DNA of 20,520 nt, taken from NCBI GenBank assembly GCA_945900695.1, contig CAMDJU010000017.1:1-20520 (forward strand), given 5' to 3'. The stretch is from Bordetella parapertussis (GTDB taxonomy: Bacteria; Pseudomonadota; Gammaproteobacteria; Burkholderiales; Burkholderiaceae_C). The notes beneath the pieces were generated by a model. That model did not search any database, had not been told where the DNA came from, and saw only the letters and a list, made by a program, of their open reading frames with translations. Shown piece after piece: positions 13,441-20,520 of the stretch (positions are counted from its first letter, which is position 1; each line of letters begins with the position of its first letter). The translations under genes were made by a program, and so were the position numbers.

Positions 13441-14454
13441 TTATTTGTTTTGGTGGCTGAGGGCATTGCTGACCAGCCGAGAAGTGATGTCCACGATCTG
13501 GATCATGCGCTCATAAGGCATGCGGGTGGGGCCGATCACACCCAGCGTCCCCACCACTTGGCCATTGACTTCATAGGGTGAGCTGACCACCGAGAGTTCT
13601 TCAAAGGGCACGATTTGGCTTTCACCCCCGATGAAAATACTCACCCCCTCGGCCTGAGAGGAAACGTCAAGCAGGCGCATCAACTGCGCCTTTTGCTCAA
13701 ACAAATCGAAAGCGCGGCGCAAATGCCCCATGTCGCTGGAGAAATCGCTCACCGCCAGCAAGTTGCGCTCGCCGCTGATGACCACCTCTGCCGTGGTGTC
13801 GCTCATGGCCTCAGAGCCTGCGGCGACTGCCGTTTGCATCAAAGTGGCGATTTCGCTGCGCAGTTTGTCCACCTCGCTTTTGAGGCGTTCGCGCACCTGC
13901 TCGATGGCCATGCCGGCGAAATGGGTGTTGAGGAAGTTGGCCGCCTCTACCAATTGGCTGGTTGAGTAATCGGTTTCTGTGAAGATCACCCGGTTTTGCA
14001 CATCTCCCTCGGGGGAGACGATGATCAGCAGCAAACGGCGCTCTGACAAACGCAAAAACTCAATGTGGCGAAACACCGATGTGCGCCTGGGCGCGATGAC
14101 CACGCCGACAAAGTGGGACAAATTGGACAGGAGATGCGCCGCATTCAGGATGACCTTTTGCGGTTGCTCAGCCGCCAGGGCCGGGGTTTGCAGTTGCTCG
14201 CGCTGCACCGTGAGCATGGTGTCGACAAACAAGCGGTAGCCGCGCGCCGTGGGGACACGACCGGCCGAGGTGTGGGGGCTGGCAATCAGGCCCAGCTCCT
14301 CCAAATCGGACATGACATTGCGAATGGTGGCTGGCGACAGCTCCAGGCCAGAAGCCCGCGACAAAGTGCGCGATCCCACCGGTTGGCCATCGGCGATATA
14401 GCGTTCAACCAACGCTTTGAGCAACAACTTGGCGCGATCGTCTAGGATGGTCAT
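13441..14454 (-). CDS. hrcA: HrcA, heat-inducible transcription repressor
   Basis: This 337-residue repressor binds CIRCE operators upstream of chaperone genes and is kept active by GroEL. Its winged-helix N-terminus reads [28 protein letters not shown] and [35 protein letters not shown] (in two parts), the diagnostic HrcA signature. The GAF-like middle part and the C-terminal [13 protein letters not shown] end ([10 protein letters not shown]) are intact, and length fits the family. The ATG at 14454 gives the canonical MTILDDRAK start; a longer open frame continues antisense through nadK but is not coding. I found no CIRCE element in the 33 bases upstream, so it does not seem to regulate itself by a canonical site here. 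Confidence 0.97.
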   Translation of the reverse strand: MTILDDRAKLLLKALVERYIADGQPVGSRTLSRASGLELSPATIRNVMSDLEELGLIASPHTSAGRVPTARGYRLFVDTMLTVQREQLQTPALAAEQPQKVILNAAHLLSNLSHFVGVVIAPRRTSVFRHIEFLRLSERRLLLIIVSPEGDVQNRVIFTETDYSTSQLVEAANFLNTHFAGMAIEQVRERLKSEVDKLRSEIATLMQTAVAAGSEAMSDTTAEVVISGERNLLAVSDFSSDMGHLRRAFDLFEQKAQLMRLLDVSSQAEGVSIFIGGESQIVPFEELSVVSSPYEVNGQVVGTLGVIGPTRMPYERMIQIVDITSRLVSNALSHQNK

Positions 14455-14487
14455 GATTTCGAATGATTTTAGTGATGTAATTTCCCC

Positions 14488-15384
14488 ATGCCCATTCGTT
14501 TTCAACAAATCGCCCTGATTGGTAAATACCCCAATCCCCAAAGCACCGCCCAGTTGTCCGGCGTGCGAGATGTTTTGCAAGACATCGCCACCTTTTTGTC
14601 CGGCTTGGGCTGTGGCGTTTACCTCGAACAAGAAACCGCTAACCACACCGGCCTGCAAGGGCTGCGCACCTTGGATGTGGAGGGCATTGCCCAACATTGC
14701 GATCTGGCCCTGGTGGTGGGCGGCGACGGCACCATGCTCAGCTTTGGTCGGCGTTTGGCCGCCACCGGCGTGCCCTTGATTGGCATCAACCAGGGCCGCT
14801 TGGGGTTCATCACCGACATTGCCCTCGAAGGTTATCAAGCCACCTTGACCCCCATGCTGGAAGGTTTGTATGAGGTGGATCAGCGCCCCCTGATGCATGC
14901 CAAGGTGTGGCGCGATGGGGTTTGCGTGTTTGACGCTCTGGCCATGAACGATGTGGTGGTCAACCGCGGCGCCACGTCTGGCATGGTGGAGTTGCGCGTC
15001 GAGGTGGATGGCCACTTTGTGGCCAACCAACGGGCAGACGGCCTGATCATTGCCTCGCCAACGGGTTCCACCGCCTACGCTTTGTCAGCAGGCGGGCCGG
15101 TGTTACACCCCGCCCTGTCCGGCTGGGCCTTGGTGCCCATTGCCCCCCACACCTTATCCAACCGCCCGATCGTGCTGGCCGACCCGGGCGAAATTGCCGT
15201 TGAATTGGTATCCGGGCGCGACGCCAGCGCCAACTTTGACATGCAGTCGCTGGCCAAACTGCTGCACGGCGACCGCATCACCGTGCGCCGCTCCCAGCAC
15301 CAAGTGACTTTTTTGCACCCCAAGGGATGGAGTTACTTTGACACCTTGCGCAAAAAACTGCATTGGAACGAGGGGGGGACATGA
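14488..15384 (+). CDS. nadK: NAD kinase
   Basis: This 298-residue cytosolic enzyme phosphorylates NAD to NADP. It has the GGDGT motif (78-82, with catalytic D80), [13 protein letters not shown], the NDVVVNRG segment that binds NAD, and the family signature [20 protein letters not shown]. The start [14 protein letters not shown] lines up with beta-proteobacterial NadK proteins. It is divergent from hrcA with only 33 bases between the two start codons, where TGTAAT (14476-14481) is a possible -10. The stop codon overlaps the recN start as ATGA. Confidence 0.97.
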   Translation: MPIRFQQIALIGKYPNPQSTAQLSGVRDVLQDIATFLSGLGCGVYLEQETANHTGLQGLRTLDVEGIAQHCDLALVVGGDGTMLSFGRRLAATGVPLIGINQGRLGFITDIALEGYQATLTPMLEGLYEVDQRPLMHAKVWRDGVCVFDALAMNDVVVNRGATSGMVELRVEVDGHFVANQRADGLIIASPTGSTAYALSAGGPVLHPALSGWALVPIAPHTLSNRPIVLADPGEIAVELVSGRDASANFDMQSLAKLLHGDRITVRRSQHQVTFLHPKGWSYFDTLRKKLHWNEGGT

Positions 15385-17045
15385 GCCTGCGCGCCATGGG
15401 TTTGCGCGATTTTGTGATCGTGCGCAGCCTGGACCTGGAGTTCTCAAACGGCCTGAGTGTGCTCACCGGTGAGACGGGCGCAGGCAAATCCATTTTGATC
15501 GACGCCTTGCAACTGGCCCTGGGTGAGCGCGCCGATGCAGGCGTGGTGCGCGAGGGTGCCACGCGCTGTGAAATCAGTGCCGAGTTCGACGCCACGGCGC
15601 CGGTGCAGCTGTGGCTGCAAGCTGCGGGGTTTGAAGCCGGCGACAGCTTATTGCTTAAAAGAACCATTGATGCCCAGGGCAAGAGCCGCGCGTGGATCAA
15701 CGGCAGCGCTGCCACTGCCACCCAATTGCGCGAGGTGAGCGAATGGCTGGTGGACATCCACGGTCAGCACGCTTGGCAAAGCCTGACCAGGCCGGATGCG
15801 GTGCGCGGCTTGCTCGACGCCTACAGCGGCATTGAGACCAAAGCCTTGAGCGGCCTTTGGCACGATTGGCGCACCAGCCAGCAAGCCCTGGATCAAGCCC
15901 ACTTGGCCCAGAACAACCTGACCCAGGAGCGCGAGCGCTTGGAGTGGCAAATTTCAGAGTTGGACAAACTCAACCCCTTGCCCGATGAATGGGAAACGCT
16001 GAATGCCGACCACACCCGCCTGAGCCACGCCCAAGCCTTGCTGGACGCGGCCCAACATGCTTTGCGTGAACTCGACACCGACGACCAAGGTGCGCTGGCC
16101 CAACTGGCCAAAGCGCAAAACCTGTTGGCCGATCAAGCCCCGGTGGAGCCCGAGTTTGAAAACCTCGCCGATGTGCTGGCATCGAGCTTGGCACAGGCCT
16201 CAGACGCCGCGCATTCTCTTCAAGCCTGGCTGCGCCGCACCGACTTGGACCCGCAACGCCTGCAAAGCCTGGACGAGCGCATGGGCCTGTGGATGTCTTT
16301 GGCCCGTCGCCACAAGCGACAACCCGCCGAGCTGCCCGGCCTGCTGCAGTTTTGGCGCAGCGAGTTACTGCGACTGGCCTTGGCCAGCGACCTGGCGGCG
16401 CTGGAAAAAGCCCAGCTGGCCGCCTGGCAGGCCTACCAAACTGAGGCGCGTCGCGTTTCTCAAGCGCGCGGCCGGGGTGCCCCCAAATTGGCCAAAGCCA
16501 TCACCCAAGCCATGCAAGGCTTGGGGATGCAAGGCGGCCGCTTTGAGGTGGCCTTGAACAAACTGCCACAGGCCCAATCCAGCGGTTTGGAAGAAGTGAT
16601 TTTTTTGGTCGCTGGCCACGCCGGCAGCACCCCCAGACCGGTGGGCAAGGTCGCCTCCGGTGGCGAGTTGTCGCGCATCGCCTTGGCCATTGCGGTGACC
16701 ACCAGCGCCTTGGGCCAGGCCCAAACCTTGATCTTTGATGAGGTCGACTCCGGGGTGGGCGGCGCGGTGGCCGAAACCGTGGGCCGATTGATGCAACAAC
16801 TCGGCGCCGACCGCCAGGTGCTGGCCGTCACCCACTTGCCTCAGGTGGCGGCGTGTGCACACCACCACTGGCTGGTCACCAAACGCAGCGACAAGGCCGG
16901 CAGCTTCAGCCAGTTGCAAGCGGTCACGGATAACGAGCGGGTGCAAGAAATCGCCCGCATGCTCGGCGGCGACAAGCGCTCAGACACCTCCTTGGCCCAT
17001 GCCCGCGAGATGCTGCAAAACCTGACCCAAGGCGCTGGCGCATGA
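15381..17045 (+). CDS. recN: RecN, DNA double-strand-break repair SMC-like ATPase
   Basis: This 554-residue protein gathers DNA ends during recombinational repair. Visible parts are Walker A GETGAGKS (30-37), the short coiled-coil arms in the middle (heptad-rich Leu/Ala/Gln stretches from about 165 to 370), the signature [13 protein letters not shown], and Walker [13 protein letters not shown], followed by VTHLPQVAA. The start is the ATG at 15381, which overlaps the nadK stop in ATGA and sits directly behind a G-rich ribosome binding site within nadK; an in-frame TTG 18 bases upstream is less likely. No LexA-type box is visible upstream, as expected for a gene inside an operon. Confidence 0.97.
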   Translation: MSLRAMGLRDFVIVRSLDLEFSNGLSVLTGETGAGKSILIDALQLALGERADAGVVREGATRCEISAEFDATAPVQLWLQAAGFEAGDSLLLKRTIDAQGKSRAWINGSAATATQLREVSEWLVDIHGQHAWQSLTRPDAVRGLLDAYSGIETKALSGLWHDWRTSQQALDQAHLAQNNLTQERERLEWQISELDKLNPLPDEWETLNADHTRLSHAQALLDAAQHALRELDTDDQGALAQLAKAQNLLADQAPVEPEFENLADVLASSLAQASDAAHSLQAWLRRTDLDPQRLQSLDERMGLWMSLARRHKRQPAELPGLLQFWRSELLRLALASDLAALEKAQLAAWQAYQTEARRVSQARGRGAPKLAKAITQAMQGLGMQGGRFEVALNKLPQAQSSGLEEVIFLVAGHAGSTPRPVGKVASGGELSRIALAIAVTTSALGQAQTLIFDEVDSGVGGAVAETVGRLMQQLGADRQVLAVTHLPQVAACAHHHWLVTKRSDKAGSFSQLQAVTDNERVQEIARMLGGDKRSDTSLAHAREMLQNLTQGAGA

Positions 17046-17929
17046 AGAAAATTCGCCAAGAGTTGGTGCTCATCACCGGCATGTCCGGATCGGGCAAATC
17101 GGTTGCGCTGCATGCCTTAGAGGATGCGGGTTATTTTTGCGTCGACAACTTGCCGCCAGAGCTGCTGCGCTCGTTTGTCCAGCTAGAACAAAAACGCAAG
17201 GAAAAGCGCATCGCCATCGCCATGGACGTTCGCAGCGCAGCCTCTTTGCCTTTGCTGCCACAAGAGCTGGACTTGGTGCGGCAAAAAGACGTGGATGTGC
17301 GCATGCTGTTTTTAGAAGCCAGCACCAACACCTTGGTTCAGCGTTATTCTGAAACCCGCCGCCGCCACCCGCTGTCGCGCAGCGATGCTTTGAACCAGGC
17401 GCCAGACATCGAGCGCAATTTGATCGAATCGATCGAACTCGAGCGCGAGTTGCTGATGGACCTGCGCGACAAAGCCCACATCATCGACACCAGCCACTTG
17501 CGCAGCGCCAAGCTGCAAAGCTATGTGAAATCGCTGATTTCCGCGCCAGCTGCACAGCTGACCCTGATGTTTGAATCCTTCGCCTTCAAACGTGGCATCC
17601 CCATGCACGCTGACTTTGTGTTTGACATGCGCATGCTGCCCAACCCCCATTACGAAAATGGGCTGCGCGATTTGACTGGCAGCGACGCACCGGTGATGGA
17701 CTGGCTGGGCCAACACGAGGCCGTGCATCGCATGGCCAATGACATTGAGCGTTTTTTGCGCGATTGGCTGCCATCGCTGTCCCAAGACCACCGCAGCTAC
17801 GTGACGGTGGCGATTGGTTGCACCGGTGGACAACACCGATCGGTCTACATGGTGGAGCAACTGGCCCAACGTTTTCAAGCCCAGTGGGTCACCTTGTTTC
17901 GGCACCGCGAACAAGCCGACAAGGCCTGA
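17042..17929 (+). CDS. rapZ: RapZ/YvcJ family nucleotide-binding protein (RNase adapter)
   Basis: This 295-residue protein has the N-terminal Walker A GMSGSGKS (13-20), the diagnostic [18 protein letters not shown] segment, and the C-terminal [16 protein letters not shown] motif that forms the RapZ ligand-binding domain. In enterobacteria RapZ delivers the sRNA GlmZ to RNase E and so controls glucosamine-6-phosphate synthase; whether this holds in beta-proteobacteria is not evident from the sequence. Its ATG overlaps the recN stop (ATGA). It ends 3 bases before the convergent mutY stop, with no hairpin between. Confidence 0.95.
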   Translation: MKKIRQELVLITGMSGSGKSVALHALEDAGYFCVDNLPPELLRSFVQLEQKRKEKRIAIAMDVRSAASLPLLPQELDLVRQKDVDVRMLFLEASTNTLVQRYSETRRRHPLSRSDALNQAPDIERNLIESIELERELLMDLRDKAHIIDTSHLRSAKLQSYVKSLISAPAAQLTLMFESFAFKRGIPMHADFVFDMRMLPNPHYENGLRDLTGSDAPVMDWLGQHEAVHRMANDIERFLRDWLPSLSQDHRSYVTVAIGCTGGQHRSVYMVEQLAQRFQAQWVTLFRHREQADKA

Positions 17930-17932
17930 GCC

Positions 17933-18970
17933 TTACACCGATAACAAGCGGCGCAGGGGTGCAGGCAAGCCCAATTGCGGCCACTCTTGGGCAGACCACC
18001 ACTGGCCTTCACCCCAAACGGTTGAGGTGGGAACGGTCAAGCACATCGGGTGCAAGTGCAAATCCCGATGGGTGAGCACATGCACAAAAGAAGCAGGCAG
18101 CGCCACCTGGCGATGCAACGCCAAGGGAATGGATTGAAATGCCAAGTCCTCGCTGTCGAACACCGGTGGACCATACAAGCCTGCCCAAATCCCTTGAGCG
18201 GGTCGTTTGCGCAGCCAAACGCCACCCTCGGGCGAGCGCAGCAACAGCAACCACCAGGCCTGTGAACGGCGCACCAATTTGCGGGTTTTGTGGGGAAATG
18301 CCGTGGGCACCCCGCTGGCATGGCCTTGGCACATGGCGCGCACGGGGCATTGGTCACAGGCGGGTTGGCGGCTGTGGCACACCGTGGCACCCAAGTCCAT
18401 CAATCCTTGGGTGTATTGGTGCATGGACTTCACCCATCGCCCACTGGGCAGCAGGGCATGGGCGTGTTGGTTCAGGTTTTTTTGTGCCGAGGACAAGGCC
18501 AAATCTTCTCCAAAGGCCAGCAGTCGGGTCAGCACCCGGCGCACATTGCCATCCATGATGGACACCGCTTGACCAAAACACAATGAAGCAATGGCTGCTG
18601 CGGTGGAGGGGCCAATGCCAGGCAACTTTTGCAAAGCGGCCATATCGTTGGGAAAGTGGCCAGCGTGCTCGCGCACCACGGTTTGCGCACAGCGATGCAG
18701 CATGCGGGCTCGGCTGTAGTAACCCAAACCGCTCCACAGGCCCATGACCTCATCGAGTTCTGCCGCTGCCAAATCTTCCACCCGGGGCCAGCGGCTTAAA
18801 AACCGCTCGAAATACGCCTTAACGGTGCTGACCTGGGTTTGCTGCAACATGATTTCCGACAACCACACGGGATAGGGCTGCAGGCTTTTTTGCCATGGCA
18901 GATCATGCCGCCCGTGTTGGCGTTGCCATTGGATCAACAGGGGGGCGAAAGCCGTCAGGTCTGCAGACAT
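17933..18970 (-). CDS. mutY: MutY, adenine DNA glycosylase
   Basis: This 345-residue enzyme removes adenine mispaired with 8-oxoguanine. The catalytic Glu is E39 in SEIMLQQTQV; the helix-hairpin-helix LPGIGPSTAAAI is at 116-127; the catalytic Asp is D140 in MDGNVRRVLTR. The [4Fe-4S] cluster ligands are C198-x6-C205-x2-C208-x5-C214. The C-terminal third is the NUDIX-like 8-oxoG recognition domain. The start MSADLTAF at 18970 gives the normal length; the frame stays open upstream, antisense within mutM, but that part does not look like protein. Only 4 bases separate it from mutM, so the two GO-repair enzymes are co-transcribed. Confidence 0.97.
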   Translation of the reverse strand: MSADLTAFAPLLIQWQRQHGRHDLPWQKSLQPYPVWLSEIMLQQTQVSTVKAYFERFLSRWPRVEDLAAAELDEVMGLWSGLGYYSRARMLHRCAQTVVREHAGHFPNDMAALQKLPGIGPSTAAAIASLCFGQAVSIMDGNVRRVLTRLLAFGEDLALSSAQKNLNQHAHALLPSGRWVKSMHQYTQGLMDLGATVCHSRQPACDQCPVRAMCQGHASGVPTAFPHKTRKLVRRSQAWWLLLLRSPEGGVWLRKRPAQGIWAGLYGPPVFDSEDLAFQSIPLALHRQVALPASFVHVLTHRDLHLHPMCLTVPTSTVWGEGQWWSAQEWPQLGLPAPLRRLLSV

Positions 18971-18974
18971 GGCT

Positions 18975-19790
18975 TTAGGCACGCTGGCATTGGGGGCAAT
19001 AAAACGTCGAGCGCTGGCCTTGGGTCTTGCGCCGAACAGTGGTGCCGCAGTCGCGGCAAGGCAAGCCCTCGCGGTCATACACCTTGGTTTCCAACTGGAA
19101 GTAGCCGCTTTGGCCCTCCGTGCCGCTGAAGTCGCGCAAACTGCTGCCCCCGATCGCAATGGCCCTGGACAACACCTGTTGAATGGCCCCATGCAAAGCC
19201 GTGGCGCGAGAACGGCTGATGCGCTGGGCCGACAAAGTGGGGCGAATGCCGGCCATGAACAAGGCCTCACACGCATAGATATTGCCCACGCCCACCACCA
19301 CAGCTCCCCCCAGGAGCAAGGGTTTGATGGCCGTTCGTCGCTGGTGCAAAGCTTGGTAAAAGGATTGGGGCTCGAAGCCTGGCTCCAAGGGCTCCACCCC
19401 CAAATGGCCGAGCAATTGCTGGGCTTGCGGGCTGTCTTGGCCAGGGGCATAGACCACAGCGCCAAAACGGCGCGGATCGTTCAATCGCAAACACCCCTGA
19501 GATGTCACCAGGTCAAAGTGGTCGTGTGGCCCAGGCTCGGGCCGCCGTGGCCACACGCGCAAGCTGCCCGACATGCCCAAATGCCACAACAAAAGGCCTT
19601 CGCTCAAGTCCATCAAGAGGTACTTGCCGCGGCGGCGCACATCCAAAATCGTGCGCCCCACCAAATTTTGAGGCAGGTATTGCAGCGGCCAGCGCAGGGG
19701 TTTGCCCATGTAAACCGCCTCAATGCGAGCCCCACGCAAGGGGCCCGTCAAGCCCAAACGGGTGACTTCAACTTCGGGTAATTCAGGCAT
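18975..19790 (-). CDS. mutM: MutM (Fpg), formamidopyrimidine-DNA glycosylase
   Basis: This 271-residue bifunctional glycosylase/lyase excises 8-oxoguanine. It starts with the invariant MPELPEVE, in which the proline after Met is the nucleophile and E3 the acid, and has the conserved lysine in RRGKYLL (K56). The H2TH segment [17 protein letters not shown] and the C-terminal zinc finger C-x2-C-x16-C-x2-C are intact. The ATG at 19790 is fixed by that N-terminus, although the frame stays open about 33 codons further upstream. It is divergent from the TPR gene with 41 bases between start codons. Confidence 0.98.
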   Translation of the reverse strand: MPELPEVEVTRLGLTGPLRGARIEAVYMGKPLRWPLQYLPQNLVGRTILDVRRRGKYLLMDLSEGLLLWHLGMSGSLRVWPRRPEPGPHDHFDLVTSQGCLRLNDPRRFGAVVYAPGQDSPQAQQLLGHLGVEPLEPGFEPQSFYQALHQRRTAIKPLLLGGAVVVGVGNIYACEALFMAGIRPTLSAQRISRSRATALHGAIQQVLSRAIAIGGSSLRDFSGTEGQSGYFQLETKVYDREGLPCRDCGTTVRRKTQGQRSTFYCPQCQRA

Positions 19791-19831
19791 GTGCGGCGCG
19801 GCGAAAGCAAAGCTGCGATTATCATCTGTGC

Positions 19832-20520
19832 ATGAAAAAATCAGCGTGCTGGACCTTGTGCTTATTGTTGGCTGGCTCGACTGCGGCATGGGGGCAAACC
19901 GCCAGCGCCCGAAACGCTGCCCAAGCTCGGCAGCAGTCGGCCCTGATGGCGGAGGCCTTTTATGAGGTTTTGCTGGGTGAGCTCAATGCCCGCCAAAGCA
20001 ACCCGGGGGCTGCGTTTTCTTTGCTGCTAGACGCAGCCACCAAAATCAATGATGTCAGGCTCTACCAAAGGGCGGTAGATCTGGCCTTGCAGTCTCGCTC
20101 TGGCGATGCGGCCTTGCAAGCGGCCAGGGCATGGAAAGGCGCCAACCCCAGCTCACGCCAGGCCAACCTTTATATCTTGCAAATCTTGCTGGCGCTCAAC
20201 CGCTTGGGTGACGCCGTGGAGCCTTTGCGCGCCGAAGTCGACCTCGCACCGGCCGAAGAGCGAAACATGACCCTGGCCAACCTGCACCGGCACTTGGGTC
20301 AAGTGACCGACAAGAAAAAAGCGGTTTCTGTTTTGGAGCAGGCGATTACCGCTTACCTTCAAGCGCCGATCACTGCCGCTGCGGCCTGGACCAGCGTGGG
20401 GCGGGTGCGGCTGAACGCCAATGACACCAAGGGCGCTGTGGATGCAGCCCAAAAAGCCTACCAAGCCGATCCCAGCGCGATTGGCGCGGGCTTGCTGGCT
20501 TTGGAGCTGCTGGAAAAAAA
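19832..20520 (+). CDS. Secreted TPR-repeat protein, truncated by the window end
   Basis: An open frame from the ATG at 19832 runs off the right edge, so only about 229 residues are visible. It begins [22 protein letters not shown], a Sec signal with probable cleavage near residue 21; there is no lipobox, so it is likely periplasmic. The mature part is Ala- and Leu-rich and helical, with tetratricopeptide-like pairs (for example [20 protein letters not shown], then [16 protein letters not shown] and [15 protein letters not shown]). In Burkholderiales a TPR protein commonly lies between mutM and lolB-ispE (recalled, not checked), which fits. GATTAT at 19817-19822 is a possible -10. Function unknown; a role in outer-membrane assembly is only a guess. 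Confidence 0.88.
   Translation, partial: MKKSACWTLCLLLAGSTAAWGQTASARNAAQARQQSALMAEAFYEVLLGELNARQSNPGAAFSLLLDAATKINDVRLYQRAVDLALQSRSGDAALQAARAWKGANPSSRQANLYILQILLALNRLGDAVEPLRAEVDLAPAEERNMTLANLHRHLGQVTDKKKAVSVLEQAITAYLQAPITAAAAWTSVGRVRLNANDTKGAVDAAQKAYQADPSAIGAGLLALELLEK

Noticed and set aside
14455..15030. Minus-strand extension of the hrcA frame through most of nadK, as if HrcA were a 529-residue fusion
   Set aside because: The extra part is antisense to a clear NAD kinase, has no family resemblance, and HrcA has its canonical start at 14454.
18971..19465. Minus-strand extension of the mutY frame antisense-shifted within mutM
   Set aside because: It lies in another frame of the intact mutM gene, is rich in Trp, Ser and Pro as expected for an out-of-frame shadow in GC-rich DNA, and MutY starts normally at 18970.
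1..20520. CRISPR arrays, toxin-antitoxin pairs, phage or retron-type systems
   Set aside because: No regularly spaced repeats, no reverse transcriptase, nuclease or phage structural genes were seen on either strand.

Overview
The window looks like a chromosomal segment of a Burkholderiales bacterium, most likely Comamonadaceae-like. The right half carries a gene set and order I associate with that group: hrcA divergent from nadK-recN-rapZ, then mutY-mutM, then a secreted TPR protein, all GC-rich. This taxonomic call is inference from gene content and order only.

Layout. Positions 1-261 hold a broken IS3-family transposase. From 427 to 9908 there is one long, tightly packed minus-strand block. 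In transcription order it encodes a flavin-dependent monooxygenase of the acyl-CoA-dehydrogenase fold, a gamma-resorcylate (2,6-dihydroxybenzoate) decarboxylase, a cytochrome P450, a complete branched-chain-amino-acid-type (Liv/HAAT) ABC importer (binding protein, two permeases, two ATPases), a double-cupin protein and a CIA30-domain protein. Divergent from it lie a MarR regulator (10051-10497) and a putidaredoxin-type [2Fe-2S] ferredoxin (10608-10931). A 14-bp inverted repeat between the regulator and the monooxygenase overlaps the likely operon promoter. A CAT-anticodon tRNA, probably Ile2, with a terminator behind it (11094-11206) marks the right edge of this block.

Right of the tRNA the DNA becomes visibly more GC-rich (for example 21 G+C in the 60 bases from 3241 against 38 in the 60 from 13021). 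hrcA, a GT39-type membrane glycosyltransferase and a PAP2 phosphatase run leftward as one unit. nadK, recN and rapZ run rightward with 4-nt ATGA overlaps. mutM and mutY run leftward, and the TPR gene runs off the right end.

Working model (inference): the left block is an acquired catabolic island next to a tRNA gene. It imports an aromatic acid through the ABC transporter, modifies it with the P450 and ferredoxin, decarboxylates a 2,6-dihydroxybenzoate-type intermediate to a resorcinol, and hydroxylates that to a hydroxyquinol. The MarR protein probably controls it. No reductase for either oxygenase and no classical hydroxyquinol dioxygenase or maleylacetate reductase is visible. A degenerate copy of the tRNA 3' end at 321-350 could be the other island edge.
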